Source: Ascidia mentula (taxonomy: Eukaryota; Chordata; Ascidiacea; Phlebobranchia; Ascidiidae). From it: a stretch of 64,000 nt of DNA. The position numbers were made by a program, and so were the translations under genes. Where the stretch lies: assembly GCA_947561715.1 (NCBI GenBank), contig OX387200.1, positions 13,270,501-13,334,500 of the forward strand. Reading direction: 5' to 3'. Below the pieces are notes generated by a model, which was not told the DNA's origin, made no database searches, and was given only the letters and a program-made list of their open reading frames with translations. Of this stretch, positions 1 to 12,879 are shown piece after piece. Every line of letters begins with the position of its first letter. Positions within the stretch are counted from its first letter, which is position 1.

Positions 1-544
1 ATTGTATTTGTGATTACATATGTTGTACTATTTCTTCACAGCACCGTTCAACTACGTATTTGTGTGTATTACGAGTTGTTGTAATCCTTTGATTAGCAAG
101 CTGGTATGTCATTGTCGGACAGTGGTTATGACTTTATTTGATTTCCTTTATGTTACCTTATAAAGATTGACCGAACCCTTCGCAAAACTAGAACGACAAA
201 CAAGTAAATTCTAAGGTGTGACATATTTTTTCCATTCCGTACACTTCCTGTTTCATAAGAAGGCCGGATTATTTTTTGCCACGCTTTCAAAGAAGATTGT
301 GTTGTTCCCAAATTCGTTTGCTTGATTAGTTGCAATAAATGTTTGTGTATTGTCCCGAATGGCACAGGTTACATGAAGTTTTAGATTATAATGTTGAAGG
401 CTCCATTTCTATATAGTTCTATGGAAAAGAACAGAAAATTATCCCATCTCAAACTCCTGCGTAACAGTGAAATTATGTTTTACAATGCAATGGGTGCTAG
501 TGTTACGGTTTGAATGATCACAGATGCAATTTTAGTATGGTTCT

Positions 545-850
545 CAGAGTTATTAGTCGCGCAGTCAGTTGGTAGAGAGTGCTGTTAAAATTTGGTTGAA
601 AAAGTACCAAAATATTGAGGTGGATTTTTGTGGCAAAATGAATCACAGAAACTACACTCTATTTTTGATTTTTAGTTAGTCCCACCCCTTATCTACAAAC
701 CCGGGTCAAAATTATTTGAGAGACAACTACCCTAACCGGTCCCCCAGATGCATTTTGCCCCCTGTTGGACATTATTTTGACCAAAAAGAAGAACAAATTG
801 TAGGTTAGTTTTGTGAAAAGTGAATCAGGGAAAGTATATATACGGTTCCT
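545..850. repeat. SINE-like dispersed repeat, copy 1
   Basis: Near 553-590 the sequence resembles the 5' half of a tRNA (GTCAGTTGGTAGAGAGTGCTG, an A-box-like block), but the B box is degenerate. The following ~250 bp (AAATGAATCACAGAAACTACAC, CCCCCTGTTGGAC) recurs in diverged form at about 28,140-28,440. I read it as an old tRNA-headed short interspersed element. No open reading frame is carried. Boundaries are approximate and the tRNA origin is inference. Confidence 0.35.
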
Positions 851-1212
851 TATCTGTGGTCAATGCCCTAATTATAGGTTTAATGGCTAGTTACAGAGAT
901 TCTATGCTAGATACGTTTTATGCTAGATACGGGATTTTAACCATAGCCATATAAAATCGCTACCAACAAAAACCCGTAGTGTGCGTACTCGTTGAAATAT
1001 TTATTGGTCATTAAAACGGTGTTATTGGTATAGCTGTGACCGCCGAGAGCGATCAAGTAGAGTTCTTGTGTTTTCGTGAAAACGTCTTGGATCACCCAAA
1101 AGGAAAACAATTATGATACTTGCAGGTATTTTGCGTACTTGGGCTACTTATATTAACTCAAAACATGTTTTGTTAGTAACCATCGTCCTTGTTGGTGTAT
1201 GAAATGGAACCT

Positions 1213-2108
1213 CACGGGCGTTTGCTTGAACCGCCAAGTCGATCCTTGTGGAGATTCCCAAATGAACCAGCGATCAAGCCTTAAGTCCATCGTCAATGAA
1301 AATTGGAATGAAAATGAACTTTTCTGCGGTTGATTTCAGGTTTTTATTTTGTTTTTAGTAATTTGAATCTGAACGCTTGAACTTTTATAAACGTAATTGA
1401 TCCATTCTACTTGTGACTGCCTACTTTTTTTCAGCATCAATTAAACTTGGAGGGAAGGTGTGGTATTTGTGGAGATGCTTGGGATAAGGAACGTGAAAAT
1501 GAAGCAGGGGGAAATTCGCCAAAGGGATTATTGTTCGCCAATATCAACCTGGTCTGATATTTCTTGCGTAAGTATATAGCCACGTTTCTGGAGTGCTTTT
1601 AACATTTACAGGTTCGATGATGGACATCTCCGTTGAACTGACTGCTAATCACTTGTTTTTTTTTGAGTTTCGTTTGTGTGAGTGGAACTCGCCGACTGTT
1701 CCTGCAAATCAAGATTGTTTCAACAAGTAAAATATTTCAGTCCACTCAATACCTTTAAATTTTTTTTAATATTTGTTTAATTTCAAGAAACTTGTTGGAG
1801 ATTATGAGTGGAGGGACGCAGTACGAACCGGTGCCAAGTGACGGAGGTCCATGGATTTATAAATTTCAAGTGCAACTCCCTGAAGGATTGACTTGTTCGC
1901 AATGTATTTTGCAGTAGAGATACCACGCTGGTAATTTCTTAATTTATGTTCTCTCAGATATTAAATTAGTTTTTGCCACCAATCAGGGAATACGTGGAAC
2001 TGTGAATCTGATGGTATTTGTTGTACGGGATGCGGGCCACAAGAGGAATTCTATGGATGTGCGGATGTTGCGATAGGAAATGAACCGACACTTTCTCCAC
2101 CACATTGG
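1213..2108 (+). pseudogene. Broken AA15-type lytic polysaccharide monooxygenase
   Basis: Five exon-like pieces read as an AA15 (chitin-binding type-4) copper monooxygenase, a secreted enzyme that oxidatively cuts chitin or cellulose. Piece 1 (from 1213) starts HGRLLEPPSRS, the mature N-terminus whose His1 forms the copper brace, after a hydrophobic signal-like stretch in another frame. Piece 2 (1435-1567) has CGICGDAWDKERENEAGG. Piece 3 (1612-1726) has ELTANH then FEFRLC, supplying the second copper His. Piece 4 (1788-1930) ends LPEGLTCSQCILQ-stop-RYHAG. Piece 5 (1987-2108) has CGPQEEFYGCADVAIG. It is damaged by a 1-nt frameshift after EAGG (~1507), an in-frame TAG at 1915-1917 where the family has Trp, and a frame break between signal peptide and His1. 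Family assignment is strong. Whether it is dead, or mis-sequenced, is inference. Confidence 0.75.
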
Positions 2109-4576
2109 GTAAGATGTTACCTTTCCCCAGTCTAAATAAAGCAAAGGTATAGGTGGGATATACAGAAGATGAAGTTTTCTCGAGAGAAATCTTCTTCAAG
2201 AGTTTTCTTTTTGTCGTGTGAAAATCTGCATCAAACTCTATGTTAAGAAAGTCTCAGCAAAACATTTTTCTCATCACTTCCTTCGTGACAATGAAAAATA
2301 TTTAGCATTGCAACTATTTTCCATGTATTGTGTAAGCTGCATACAGATGGCCATTTGCTTATCATATTTTCTATTTAGTTTCTTTTGTGTCATAATATAC
2401 ATCAAAATGTATCTTCAACACCAGAAGTATCCACATCAAACGAAAATCACATAAACATCCTTAACCCAATAAAGCACAACAAAAGCGGACTTGCATTTAA
2501 GTTTTAATTTTATTTATACAAAAACTACATCTTAAGTATCGTCGAGTTAACCAACCAATTGTTTTGCAGAGCAAGACAGTTGGATAAATTAATCAGAGCA
2601 GAGCGCAACGACAGATAAATATATGTAAACATTTTATTTTTGTCTGTCTTAAATTTTACTGATTAAACATTGAAATTTACTAAGTTCTCAATTCTATGCA
2701 AGGTTAATTGTAAAAAATAAAATTTTACAAATGTGCCTTAATGTGTTCATTACATATGCAAGAAAATCAACCATAACTTTTTAAGATTTCTTGCGGAAAG
2801 TGTTCAGCCAAGTTGTAATTCAATGTATCACTATAAGCACTGAACAGTCATTGCCTTTCGTCGTTAATTTTGATGATGGAGTTGTTGCCAAAACAAGACA
2901 ACAAAAACCACAATTTTCCGGGAGAGCTGATTTCCAAAGTTTCGCTTTCAGGCGCAGCGGCTGTTGTCAGTTGCGAGTTACTGGCACGCGACGGTTTTAG
3001 CATCTCATTAGAGCGCACCAGGTGTTTCGGCGCACCTTAACTGCATCAGACCACTGCGGAATTCTAATACCGGATGGCAGGTTTGTCAATAAACACATCT
3101 TGAAAGACAATTTAGTTCTGCGAGGGCCCGCGATCGCACGTGTGAGTTTTGAATAGGTTCTCGTGCGATTGATTGAATACTGGCTATGACCACAAGCATC
3201 GCATGTCTTCGCAATCAGTTCGAAACAAAGCAACTTTTTTTCAGGCTGTTGGAATGAGATGAACAATTTTTAAATAACCACTATGACAAAAGCTCTGTAA
3301 GTTACGATTGTTCAGGTGTTGGCGCATACAAATTCAGTTGGTTGGAAACAGGATTGGATGTAACAAAAAACTTTAATTAAACGAACAAAACTCACGCGAA
3401 CGCACCGTTGGAATCATTGTTAGAGTTTTTGATAGCAATTGTCGAAGTTGACTGGAAAGTTGTCGACCATCAATAGTACAAGCTGGCGACAAACAATCCG
3501 TTTAAATGTTTTACTCTTCCTTGCGGATTTAATTAACGTCGTTGATAATAACGCTACTCAAAACAAAACATAAGTAACGCTGTTTTGTCTGGACATGCCC
3601 ACAACTACACTAAAAACATTTTTCATCTTTACCAAGTGGTTATTAATATAAAGTCAAGCTTAATTTGAATGAAACGACCAATTTCATGTCACATAGTTCC
3701 ACGTGATACAAAACAAGATTCATTGTGCGATTTTGATTTTCTTAATTTTTCTGAATTGTATTATTTTCATGTATCTTGACATTCAAATAATGGAAACCCC
3801 AGGATTGAGATTCGTCACAATCTCCTCAAGCCAAAACTGTGTTCAATGTTTTATGCGATTTTACATGATGAAAATACTGAAGTCAGTTGCATTTGTAAAA
3901 GTTTTGAAGGTAAAAGGTCTTCATCTTCTCTGCGTGTGAGTGTATCGATACATCGAACTGCCATATTATACCTTAAAATGGTTTCACTTCGTTATAGCCA
4001 TCTTGCCCATATTGCAGGAAAATCCAAACAGCGTAAAAAGTCGTCTCCAGTTCAGGTGTTTATTGTGTAAAATCCAAGAATTAGAAAACGTACTCGTTTT
4101 CAACGATTTTAACATACAGTTTTAAATATTGACTTTTGGCCGTATATCGACTTAACATGTGGACACGTGTTTCGCCAATTCATGATGAGTTTGTTTACAT
4201 TCTAAAATACTGTCAATATTTAGCGCTTGAATATTTTTTTTACTTTTTTCTTTAATTCTTTCGTGTGGACAGAGTATGTTCGAACCAATGTGACAGACAA
4301 AATAGCTATATGTGACTTGTCTCTTGCCCTGCTGAAGGCGCGAGAAAAAGCGAAACTAGGAAAAAACGTGGTCTCCGCTTTAAATAAAAGTGGCTACTCT
4401 GTCTCTTTCGAGATCGTTTTCGTTCGGGACCCGCTCAGGTACGGGCAATGGTTTAGGACTGTGTATGAGTAAAGTACGCATATCACAGTTGCAAATTTAG
4501 TGCAGCTTATAAAAAAACTAATTAGGTTTGTTTTTATCTACAGCTGTTTTATTCAGTTGTGTGAGCATATTAAAAA
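2109..4576. other. Spacer upstream of Barx
   Basis: No gene is supported here. Short open frames (for example 2218-2454, 2791-3000, 4227-4472) have no family motif and no convincing splice context. The last ~400 bp should contain the Barx promoter and 5' UTR. A slightly more GC-rich patch lies at 3000-3260. Confidence 0.5.
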
Positions 4577-7320
4577 ATGTCAGCAAAATCACATTTACTT
4601 TTGTCAAAGTCCGCCTTTCAGTTTAGTGGAAGCAAATCGTCATTTAGAATTGACGACCTGTTGAAGAATCATTCAAGTCAACAGTGCTCTGAAAAACAGG
4701 ACGTAAGTCTTTTTTTTTGATGCAGATCACACTAATATGCCAAATTAAATGATAAAAGCATGTATCTTTAATAAATTGTTACCAGAGACTCAATTAGTAA
4801 CAGAGGTAAAAGATACATATTTTCTTTGATTATTGAATCTGTCTAAACTTGCTTTGCTCATTTCTGTGTATAAACATAAGAAATAAAAAATCGTATTTGT
4901 AGATCCTTAATGTTCATCACCGCGAACATTCTACACCGTCACCATCACAGAGTCCACGGTCATCCATTTCTCCTCCACATCACGGGATACCTCATCACAC
5001 ATTCAACATCGACCCATTATCTCTGGTGGCCGCACAACATCACAGGCAACAGCAACAACTCCTTCAATCTTGCACGTATCCATACAATCCACTCCTTAAA
5101 TTCGGATTAAGCTTCATGCCACCAAACAACTTGTTTGCTCGTGGTTAGTTTTTTTTGCGTGGATAATAGCGCTAAAACTGTGGAAAATGCAACATTTTAA
5201 TGTAGTTTTGCTGGTGACCAACCTAAAAGGTGCTAATTAGTCATCAACGAGCCAATGTCAAACTATTTACCCTTTGTTTGCAGACTTTTTAAATCCCTAT
5301 CATCCGTACAGCCCTCCTACCCTAGATCATCTTCCATTCCTGCTTCGCGATCGTTTTTTGCACTTTGAAAACAGTGGCTCTCGAAAGTGCAGAAGGTATT
5401 CTATAATTAGGAATAGTTTGTCGAAAATCGTAAATGTTTTAAGATAAACCAATGCCCTTGGTTATAGTTAAAAACATTGTACATTTATTAAAAAATAGTT
5501 TCCTTTAGAAGCCGAACGGTATTCAGCGAACTTCAGCTCATGGCCTTAGAAAAGCGCTTTGAGAGACAAAAGTATTTGTCAACCCCTGATCGAATGGAGC
5601 TTGCTGATGCTCTAGGGTTGACTCAGCTACAAGTAAAAACGTGGTACCAAAATCGACGGATGAAGTGGAAAAAACAGGTTTGTGGAAACCTTTACACAAA
5701 CAGCAACGCTAACTATTTAATTAGGGAAAATAAGATACATTGTAATATTTGGCAAAAATAGCACCAAAGGTTCAACACCGAAAAAACGAAGAATATTTTA
5801 AGTGAAACGCAATGCCACTAAAAATTTCCACCGAATGGACAAAGACAATTATTATCAACCAGTGCAGCTTCACACCAAATGTTATATTTCTTATCACAAT
5901 TGTATCGCCATTTTGTACCCACACTTGATGGGCGTTGAAGTTCGTTGAAAATCAACTGAAACCAATAATTGTAACAGGGGCAAAACAGGAAGGTGGCCTT
6001 GATTTGTACCCAGACTTGACAACAGGTGTCCCGCAACCGAAGGGTAACGGAAAGTTAAACAAGGGACATTCGTAAACCCGGCGTCTCGCGTCGCCGTAAT
6101 GCTGCATCAAAGTTGGAGGGCCGAAATTGAAACGTGTCGCTCTAAAGTCGCACGTGATCACAGACGGATAATGTCTTCCTCGCGTTTATGTTGTCATGCT
6201 TCGACGATGCGCAACCGCCAGTGACCACCACTTCAAAACAACATAAAAGCTGAGGAAGATTGTGGCACGGCGGTCTTCCGACAACTAATCGATTAGATAA
6301 TGGCCTAGAGAACTACGACTAGAACTCCAAAATATCGGCATCCCCCGCTCGATTATTAAAGGAGTCGCATTTCGGAGCAAAGTAGCGACATTGTTGCGTG
6401 TTGTTAAACCACTCACCTGGGCGCGCTTATCATAGATCAGGGTAAGGCCCTTTCCGTAGGCACGTTTTACTCGTCATGCACCAACTCCTGGCGAATTCCA
6501 TCCTGTTTCTCGCCAAAACAAGCGTGAAGGCACAAACAAATTAACTGTTCATTTTGACGGACATCACACGAGCGTTGTCTTTTGTTGTAAAATCAAACCC
6601 AAAACATTGACTCTAATGTTCGCACATCAAAGGACTCGATGTGCTTTCGATTAGGTCGCAGTCAGAATGGAACAGGTGAAAAGGAAGCGGCTTGAATACG
6701 GGATTGGTCATGACTACGGATTTATTTTGGGATGGGTGTAGTAATTATTGCGCTTCCTATTAATGGAATCATACTATTAAACAAGTCTATCTCCCCCCAA
6801 AAAGTAACTGGTAGTTGAAAATAGTTATGCTGTCGAAATTGGATTATCGTTGCCATACAGATATGATGTAATATTTCTGCAAAATGGCGACGTGGATCGA
6901 TCAAATCGATTTTACTGCAGTTATCGCTTTTGTTCGGCTTTCGTACGGTGGCTTTTTTTAACAAAACACGGAAAAGGGCAAAATCGAATAATCACTCTGA
7001 ACTTTTTTCCGTAGGTGCAACAAACTGACTCGTCAAATGATTCAGAGCAAGAAAAAGTGAATAACGATGGGATTTTGGAATCAACAGAGTTTGATTTGTA
7101 TCGAGAAAAGCACAGAAGCTCCTCCAACGAACATTTTATGAACACGCAAAACATGGGATCGGGTGGAAGCAGCACAAAAAACGATCAAATCAGACCCGCT
7201 AGAATGCAAACATGTTATGAACCACAAACTTTATCTCCATGTTCTTCAAATAAGACAGGGAATGACATGGATAATGTATCTGGTTCAATGAGCATGCCAA
7301 CCTCATCATTTTGTTCGTAG
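4577..7320 (+). CDS. Barx: Barx-type homeobox transcription factor
   Basis: Five exons: 4577-4702, 4903-5143, 5284-5395, 5509-5677, 7015-7320, all GT/AG with phases that join (317 aa). The nuclear DNA-binding homeodomain (about residues 158-217) is split by intron 3 just after CRR. It contains [36 protein letters not shown] and the recognition helix [18 protein letters not shown], with Gln50 and Asn51. The KYLSTPDR...[21 protein letters not shown] pattern is that of BARX1/BARX2 rather than BarH or NK classes. The N-terminal FRIDDLL resembles the conserved N-terminal motif of BARX. Exon 2 is His/Pro/Gln-rich and exon 5 is Ser/Asn-rich and disordered. The long intron 4 (5678-7014) is unusually GC-rich and may hold enhancers. 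The start is the first ATG in frame. Confidence 0.9.
5678..7014 (+). other. Long Barx intron 4, GC-richer than surroundings
   Basis: This 1.3-kb intron separates the homeodomain exon from the C-terminal exon. Its middle (about 6000-6500) is clearly richer in G and C than the flanks and free of recognisable repeats. In compact genomes such introns often carry cis-regulatory modules. No specific binding site is claimed. Confidence 0.3.
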
Positions 7321-10276
7321 ATTTTTTAAAGTGGATGTTTTTTTAGTTAACTAGCTGTGCCATAAATATTGATGCCGTTTGAATGTATTTGTGGGCGTTT
7401 GGTAGTAAAATAGAAGTATGTTGTTTATGAGTCATGTTTCCAAAGTTTTTTTAGTGCAGCGCACAGATTGTTACACAGGCTTGTGATTTTCAACACAATT
7501 TCGTCACCTGAAAAGTTTATTCTTTAAACGGTAATTTCTTAAGTGCGAAAATCTTAGAATTAATTAATCTGAATATGAATGCCAAAGCTATAGTATGTTT
7601 CCCATTGAGCAGACGTTTTGAACACAAATGCGTTGATCACCGGTGCTAATTGGGAATGCAGTGGCAGCAAGGTGCGCGCAGAGGTGGGCAGACAACGGTA
7701 ATTTCGTTTCGGGTCGGTACAATTTCATACATAACCCAAATTCTTTTATTCCAACGTAATATCGTTTATAAATCACATGAATAACACAAACCACAGATAT
7801 ACAAAATTGTCAAGTATACAATCTTTGTTGTGCTACCTTTTGCTTGCCAACCATATTGTTCGAGACAAACACTTTACGCTGCTGTCCCTCGATTATTCAA
7901 GTAAATGTATTCAGTTTTTGGCCTTGTTACAAACTTAGTTTAAAACGCCATTGATTTGGAAACTATGAGGCCTGGAAACGAGACTTGGGGTTAAAAAAAG
8001 AGTTTGAACCCTTTACGCAAGAAACAAAAAAAAATCGCTTTAGCAATATTAAATTATCATTTATTCATTTCATTGCAGGAAATGCCTTTTACTCACGAAA
8101 CGAAATATACCGATAATTTGAACACATCTTGGTCATAATCATGGCCGAACGAGCGGAGACTTTGATTGAAATTCTGTCACGACAAAAGACAGCGCAAGAC
8201 AAATGCGACTATTATTTCTCACCGGCCCGTGATATTACCAGTTAATTGTACTCAAGTTTGGCGAAGCGAAACTTCAACATCCAGAAAAGTCATTAAACTC
8301 ACTGAACGAGCTTAACAAAATTTTGGCGGAAAAACGTTACAACTTATCTTCCGCCGAACTCTAATCTGTGTCATCAATCTGGAACGCCAAATAGCTGTAC
8401 TGCGTACAATAACTTGTGTTTAAAGGCAGCACACTAGTTCAAAATAGATGTAATATACTATATTTCAATTATTTAATAGTGCAATACAAAAAAACTTTTG
8501 AGTCCTCACGTGTTTTTTCTAATTTGTTACCTGGACAAAATCGACATCTATTTTATGTTCAGAAGAGATAACGATTTACTTAAACCATATAGATTTGTAC
8601 AAGGTAAAATGGCCGACTTGCTGTGATTCATTCACCTTTAAAGTGGCAAGGAACCGGAACAGGGGAGCGCGCAGGTGGCCTCGAGTTGGAGCGGAAGGCG
8701 GAAACTATGAGGCATGTTAACAGTGGCCTCTTTCCGCGAGGATTGGGCGAGGTCGAGGACATTAACGACCTCTCGTCTTCAAAGTCGCCACGCACGTGAA
8801 CTAAACAAGTCATGATGGCTTGAACTTCATTAAGTCTCGATTCAACGGTCACGTTTATGTTCCGCTTCGTGCGAAAGGCAAAGCACGCGAAATTGTCGCT
8901 TCCATCTTCTTGTAATCTTGGCCATTACGGACATGCAAGGGTCCTGGTGCTTGTGACTTGGTGGGCGTCCAAAACCGAATCCAATATCCTGAAATTGCGA
9001 CGAGGCGAACATAAGCATGCAAACTCAAACCGACTGTGTGAAACAAAATTGACCCAACCCAAATTATCGGATCTTGTTATTTCCTTGCGGTTGTCGGTTA
9101 AGTCAGGTTTACCACTTCACGCTTTTAGGAACACACAAAGTAGTGTGTTAATGTGCCTTAGCACCAAAAACGTAATTTAATGTTATGTAACCATTGAATC
9201 GGATGCATTATGTGTTAATTGTTCACCTCACTGCTTTCAAGTTTAGTGCGGAGGAAATATGCGCTAAGCAACTTCCGCTTGATGACTCGCTTGAACAGTT
9301 TCGAAAAGGCGCCCTGGTTTTGAGTCGCAATAAATGGGAAACAAACTTTACCACTAAAAAATGACGTTTGCAATCATACCAAGTCTCATAAATGTGCTCT
9401 TGAACATTTTGCAAGGGTCACGCCTTTTGTTATGTTATATTGTCAGGTTGCCATTTTTGACGGACGAAGTTATTAAATTTTATTGCGACGGTTGTGGAGC
9501 AGGTGGCGGGGGTAAGTTTTTATTAATGTTTTCCGCACAATTGGACGCAAGAGCGTTCAATTTCAGGTGACTTCATCCTAATGGCGGCAAATCACGCACC
9601 AAATATTAATCGGAAGTGATCTTCGGCCAGGCATTGAAGCGAAACATAACATGCGCCAGGTGACCTTGCGCGATAACTTCACCGCATTTATTACTACGCT
9701 GGATCAAAATAACCTAATTATAAAAAATAACATATTCGTTATAGAAAACCTTCAGCTCAGGCATTTTTTATACGAAAGCTTTTATTCACACGTAAACATT
9801 TATGTTCAAAAGTAAAGAAGAGCAAAGTGAAGTTTTGATGGAAGTGGATTTACTCGAATACGTTGCATCCTATAACAAGCATGTTTGGATATATGCTAAA
9901 AAATACACCTGATAAAACGATGCACTTATTTCATCAACCAGACAAAGATAAGTTGCAAGCGGATAAGTTGAAAAAAACACTTGCATTACACTTAATTTTT
10001 ATATAAAGGTGGCTGAAAAGAATTATACTGTAGTCCCTGAAACAAAAGTATTTAAATCAAGTTTCAGTTTTTCCACAGCAAAACATAATATCAGAATATT
10101 CTCACATTGAAAACTTGCCCTCATCCTTGCCGACTCACTATTGGGAGTGGACATGGACAAACTCAAACCATTTCCGACGACCATGATAAACTTTCCATCA
10201 TTTTCCATGGATTCAAAACAAGAAAATCCCTGATAATGTAAAGTAGTTTATTTGTGAACTGAAGAAAAGGAAATCG
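7321..10276. other. 3-kb spacer between Barx and the sushi gene
   Basis: It contains the Barx 3' UTR, a possible small broken gene at 8141-8364 (separate entry) and a GC-rich patch at 8640-8960 with no coherent reading frame. I see no other supported gene. Confidence 0.5.
8141..8364 (+). pseudogene. Possible small frameshifted ORF
   Basis: A 3' splice-like acceptor (TTTCATTGCAG, ending 8078) is followed by an ATG at 8141. The frame runs 34 codons (MAERAETLIEILSRQK...) to TAA at 8243-8245. A second frame, offset by one base and starting near CAGTTAATTGTACTC, continues for about 40 codons with a similar charged, helical composition (EKSLNSLNELNKILAEKRY) to TAA at 8362-8364. The two look like one ~75-residue protein split by a 1-nt shift, or two exons I cannot join. 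I do not recognise a family. Confidence 0.25.
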
Positions 10277-11143
10277 TCAAAAAACATAAATTTGACCAAC
10301 CGGATAAAATAAATCTTGGTGAAATATGAATGATGCATGCGTAAAAAACTTTTCGATGTCGTTTTGATCCGACTGTTTGGCTTCAACAATAAGTTTGTCT
10401 TCCATATTTACAACAAACTCTTTTTGTTGCCCACTCGTGTAAATCGAGACCGAGTTGTTTTTCTGATTAAGTCCGGGCAACTGCACGAAAAAGTTATTAC
10501 TTTTGTAGAGAAAGCTGTCGATGAGACGGCCATTGACAATGCCCCAGTGCGCTGCCCCAATCTTGGCACTGAACTGAAAAGGTCCGTTCTCTCCGATTTT
10601 CAGTAACGGGGGACGAGCTGTTAAGGTTAGTCGCCATTACTGTTTCGTTTGAGTTAAGTAAAACGTTAAAACTCACGTAGACAATTTCCGACTTCTCGAT
10701 CAAATATGGCTATCATGCCCATGAATTGGTGAATACATTCATTGTATTCAGTCTGAGTAAGATAATAACCTGAAACACAATACCAGTGATTTAATTAGCG
10801 GAAACTGACTAAGGAATGAAACGTTTTCCCAACATATAGCCCTACAAACAGTACCACGGATCAAAACTGATCACAAGTTAAAGTAATATTACCTTCGTTG
10901 CACGTAAAATAACACTTTGCTCCAACTTCGTCAGCGCTTTGTTTGAAGTTGCACCATTTTTTCCCATACAAAGGAGTCTTTTGAGGATGACACCGATTTG
11001 CTACAGTGAAAACATTTAACTTCTAATTTTTATTCAAGTATTCACCCTTTTAAAGTAATTGTAATACCTATTTCAAAGTCATCCATAGCCCATACCATAT
11101 GCCACCACACGATGCAAAACAATAAACAACAAAGAAAATTCAT
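10277..11143 (-). CDS. Small secreted sushi (CCP) domain protein
   Basis: Four exons on the minus strand: 11143-11068, 11000-10893, 10769-10677, 10617-10277 (205 aa), with all phases joining. Residues 1-19 (MNFLCCLLFCIVWWHMVWA) form a signal peptide. Exons 2-3 encode one sushi/CCP-like module: CHP...WC...GAKCYFTCNEGYYL...C...C, with Cys spacing and the Gly-Tyr after the third Cys typical of complement-control modules. Exon 4 encodes a ~105-residue C-terminal domain containing HWGIVNGRLIDSF and FFVQLPGLNQKNNSVSIYTS. Its pattern of PGLN...SVS...F...ASFIF faintly recalls an AbfB-like beta-trefoil repeat, which is tentative. It is probably extracellular and perhaps involved in glycan binding or innate recognition, but no function can be assigned. 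The start is the only ATG giving a signal peptide. Confidence 0.72.
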
Positions 11144-12879
11144 TACGATCGCTGGAGCTTCTGTTGTCACAAATGTTCCGCGATTGGCAAAGACGCAGAA
11201 ACTAAAATTTCATGGCATTGGTTTTATATTCAACAATTTGTTTATAGTTCTTTCACGGTGCTACCACACGCCTGGAAAATCCTCTTTAGCTGCGCAGTTT
11301 ACGTTGAGGTCAGCGGCTTGATAGTCCTTGTCACGAATTATCGCCGTGGTGGCAAGATAGTTTATTATCGGTTGTTTTGTAGCAATGTTAACTTTAACTG
11401 TGTAGCAACTTTAACTTTAACTGAAAGTGTTACCTATACTGCCAAGAAAAACCTTTCCGGAGACTTCTTCTTACATCGTAATTTTCCGAATCTTGCAACA
11501 AAATACTTTTGCTGTTTTACCTTCATAAACAAGTTGTCTGTTTGTATTTTATATGAAGTGCGTTGTTGACTAATTCTTATCGATCTGAAGTTCTCAAAAG
11601 GAATAAAAGAGGACGGTGCACGTGTTTTATCGAAATGTAGCTGGGGATTTCACACTAACGCTCAAAGCACATGCAAGCTACATCTACTTACAATTGTAAA
11701 GCCAAAGCTCCCGCAGTGACACACGTTTATGTCAACTTCCCACTGCGGACATGCGCCTCTGTTACTCGCACCGATGCTTACGGTAAACATACAAACGCGA
11801 GCTTATCGTACAGCAGATTAAAATGGAACCATAGAGTTGTCGCAGAGCGCTAAACCCTCAGGCCATGACTGAAATATCTGGAGCCCTATATCATGCTATA
11901 TACGAAAAAAATTATAAAAAATTAAAGGTGCTCCATCAACCATAGTATATTCAACAATCTCCCACATCTGAGACGAAGATGTTTGATATTTTTCTAATGA
12001 AGTTATGTCTGAAAAAATTTCATTAGTTTTCGCCACGTTGGTAAAAAGTCACTGAATACCACAAATACCTTTTCATGAGCAATACGGAATAAAACTTTTG
12101 TTTTAAATGCAGACAGATTTGATTTCTTCGTCACATCAACATATGTATCTAGTACATCTCCGATTTTTTTCAAGATCAAGATAAACAGCCGACTACGCCC
12201 GAAGCTATTTCTCCCCTGAACCAAGAAACATTTTGCATGTCACAAGATGAGTGTGGGTCACGCTTTGTTGAAAGACGGCATTGATACCCATGTGAAGTCG
12301 GATGTTCACATTTTAATACTTTGGAAAAGATTTTTGGTACATCGGGAAATATTAACTACACATACACAAAAATTCTACTGACGCAAATATTTAGATTTCC
12401 AAAGATCTTCACATAGCGTTTAGTATTATTCAAAAAAAAATTAAAGCTAATTTGATTTTCTTCAGTCAAGCGAAACTAAATGACATGTCAAACGTCCATT
12501 ACACGCAACACTTTCATATGTAAACGCATCGTCGACTTAAGAATGGTTGCCATCAATTTGTTCTTCGTGTCAATCTGGTTCTGGAGGGCTTTTTCATCGA
12601 TTGTCTATTTTCGACATCTGTATATATGGCAAGCTGGCAACCACAGCGAAAATCCAGTGGGAGTATCATCAAGAGCGGCCAATAAACGACCGGTGACTAA
12701 ACGTGCATTTAAACATTTTGTTCGCAGTTATGCAGCTGCAACAAGGAGATAAGCGCTACAGGCATATGTTTCAAAGATTGCCCTAATTTTAAAAGTAGTT
12801 GGAAGTAATGCTGTGATTTTATTAATAAATAGTTGTAAGATGGTTTGATCATTAGTCAACTTTTTGCAGGCATCGTGAG
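11144..12879. other. Spacer between sushi gene and ZIP transporter
   Basis: No gene is supported. A minus-strand open frame at 12003-12224 and a plus-strand frame at 12480-12752 lack family motifs. A pyrimidine-rich acceptor (TTTTTGCAG, ending 12869) lies 11 nt before the ZIP start codon and is a possible spliced-leader addition site. Confidence 0.45.

Noticed and set aside
4227..4472. 81-codon frame upstream of Barx
   Set aside because: No family motif. It begins in a T-run and probably lies in the Barx promoter or 5' UTR.
12003..12224. 73-codon minus-strand frame
   Set aside because: No recognisable domain. Could be an exon, but nothing around it joins.
12480..12752. 90-codon plus-strand frame before the ZIP gene
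   Set aside because: Composition and length are as expected by chance, with no motif and no splice logic.
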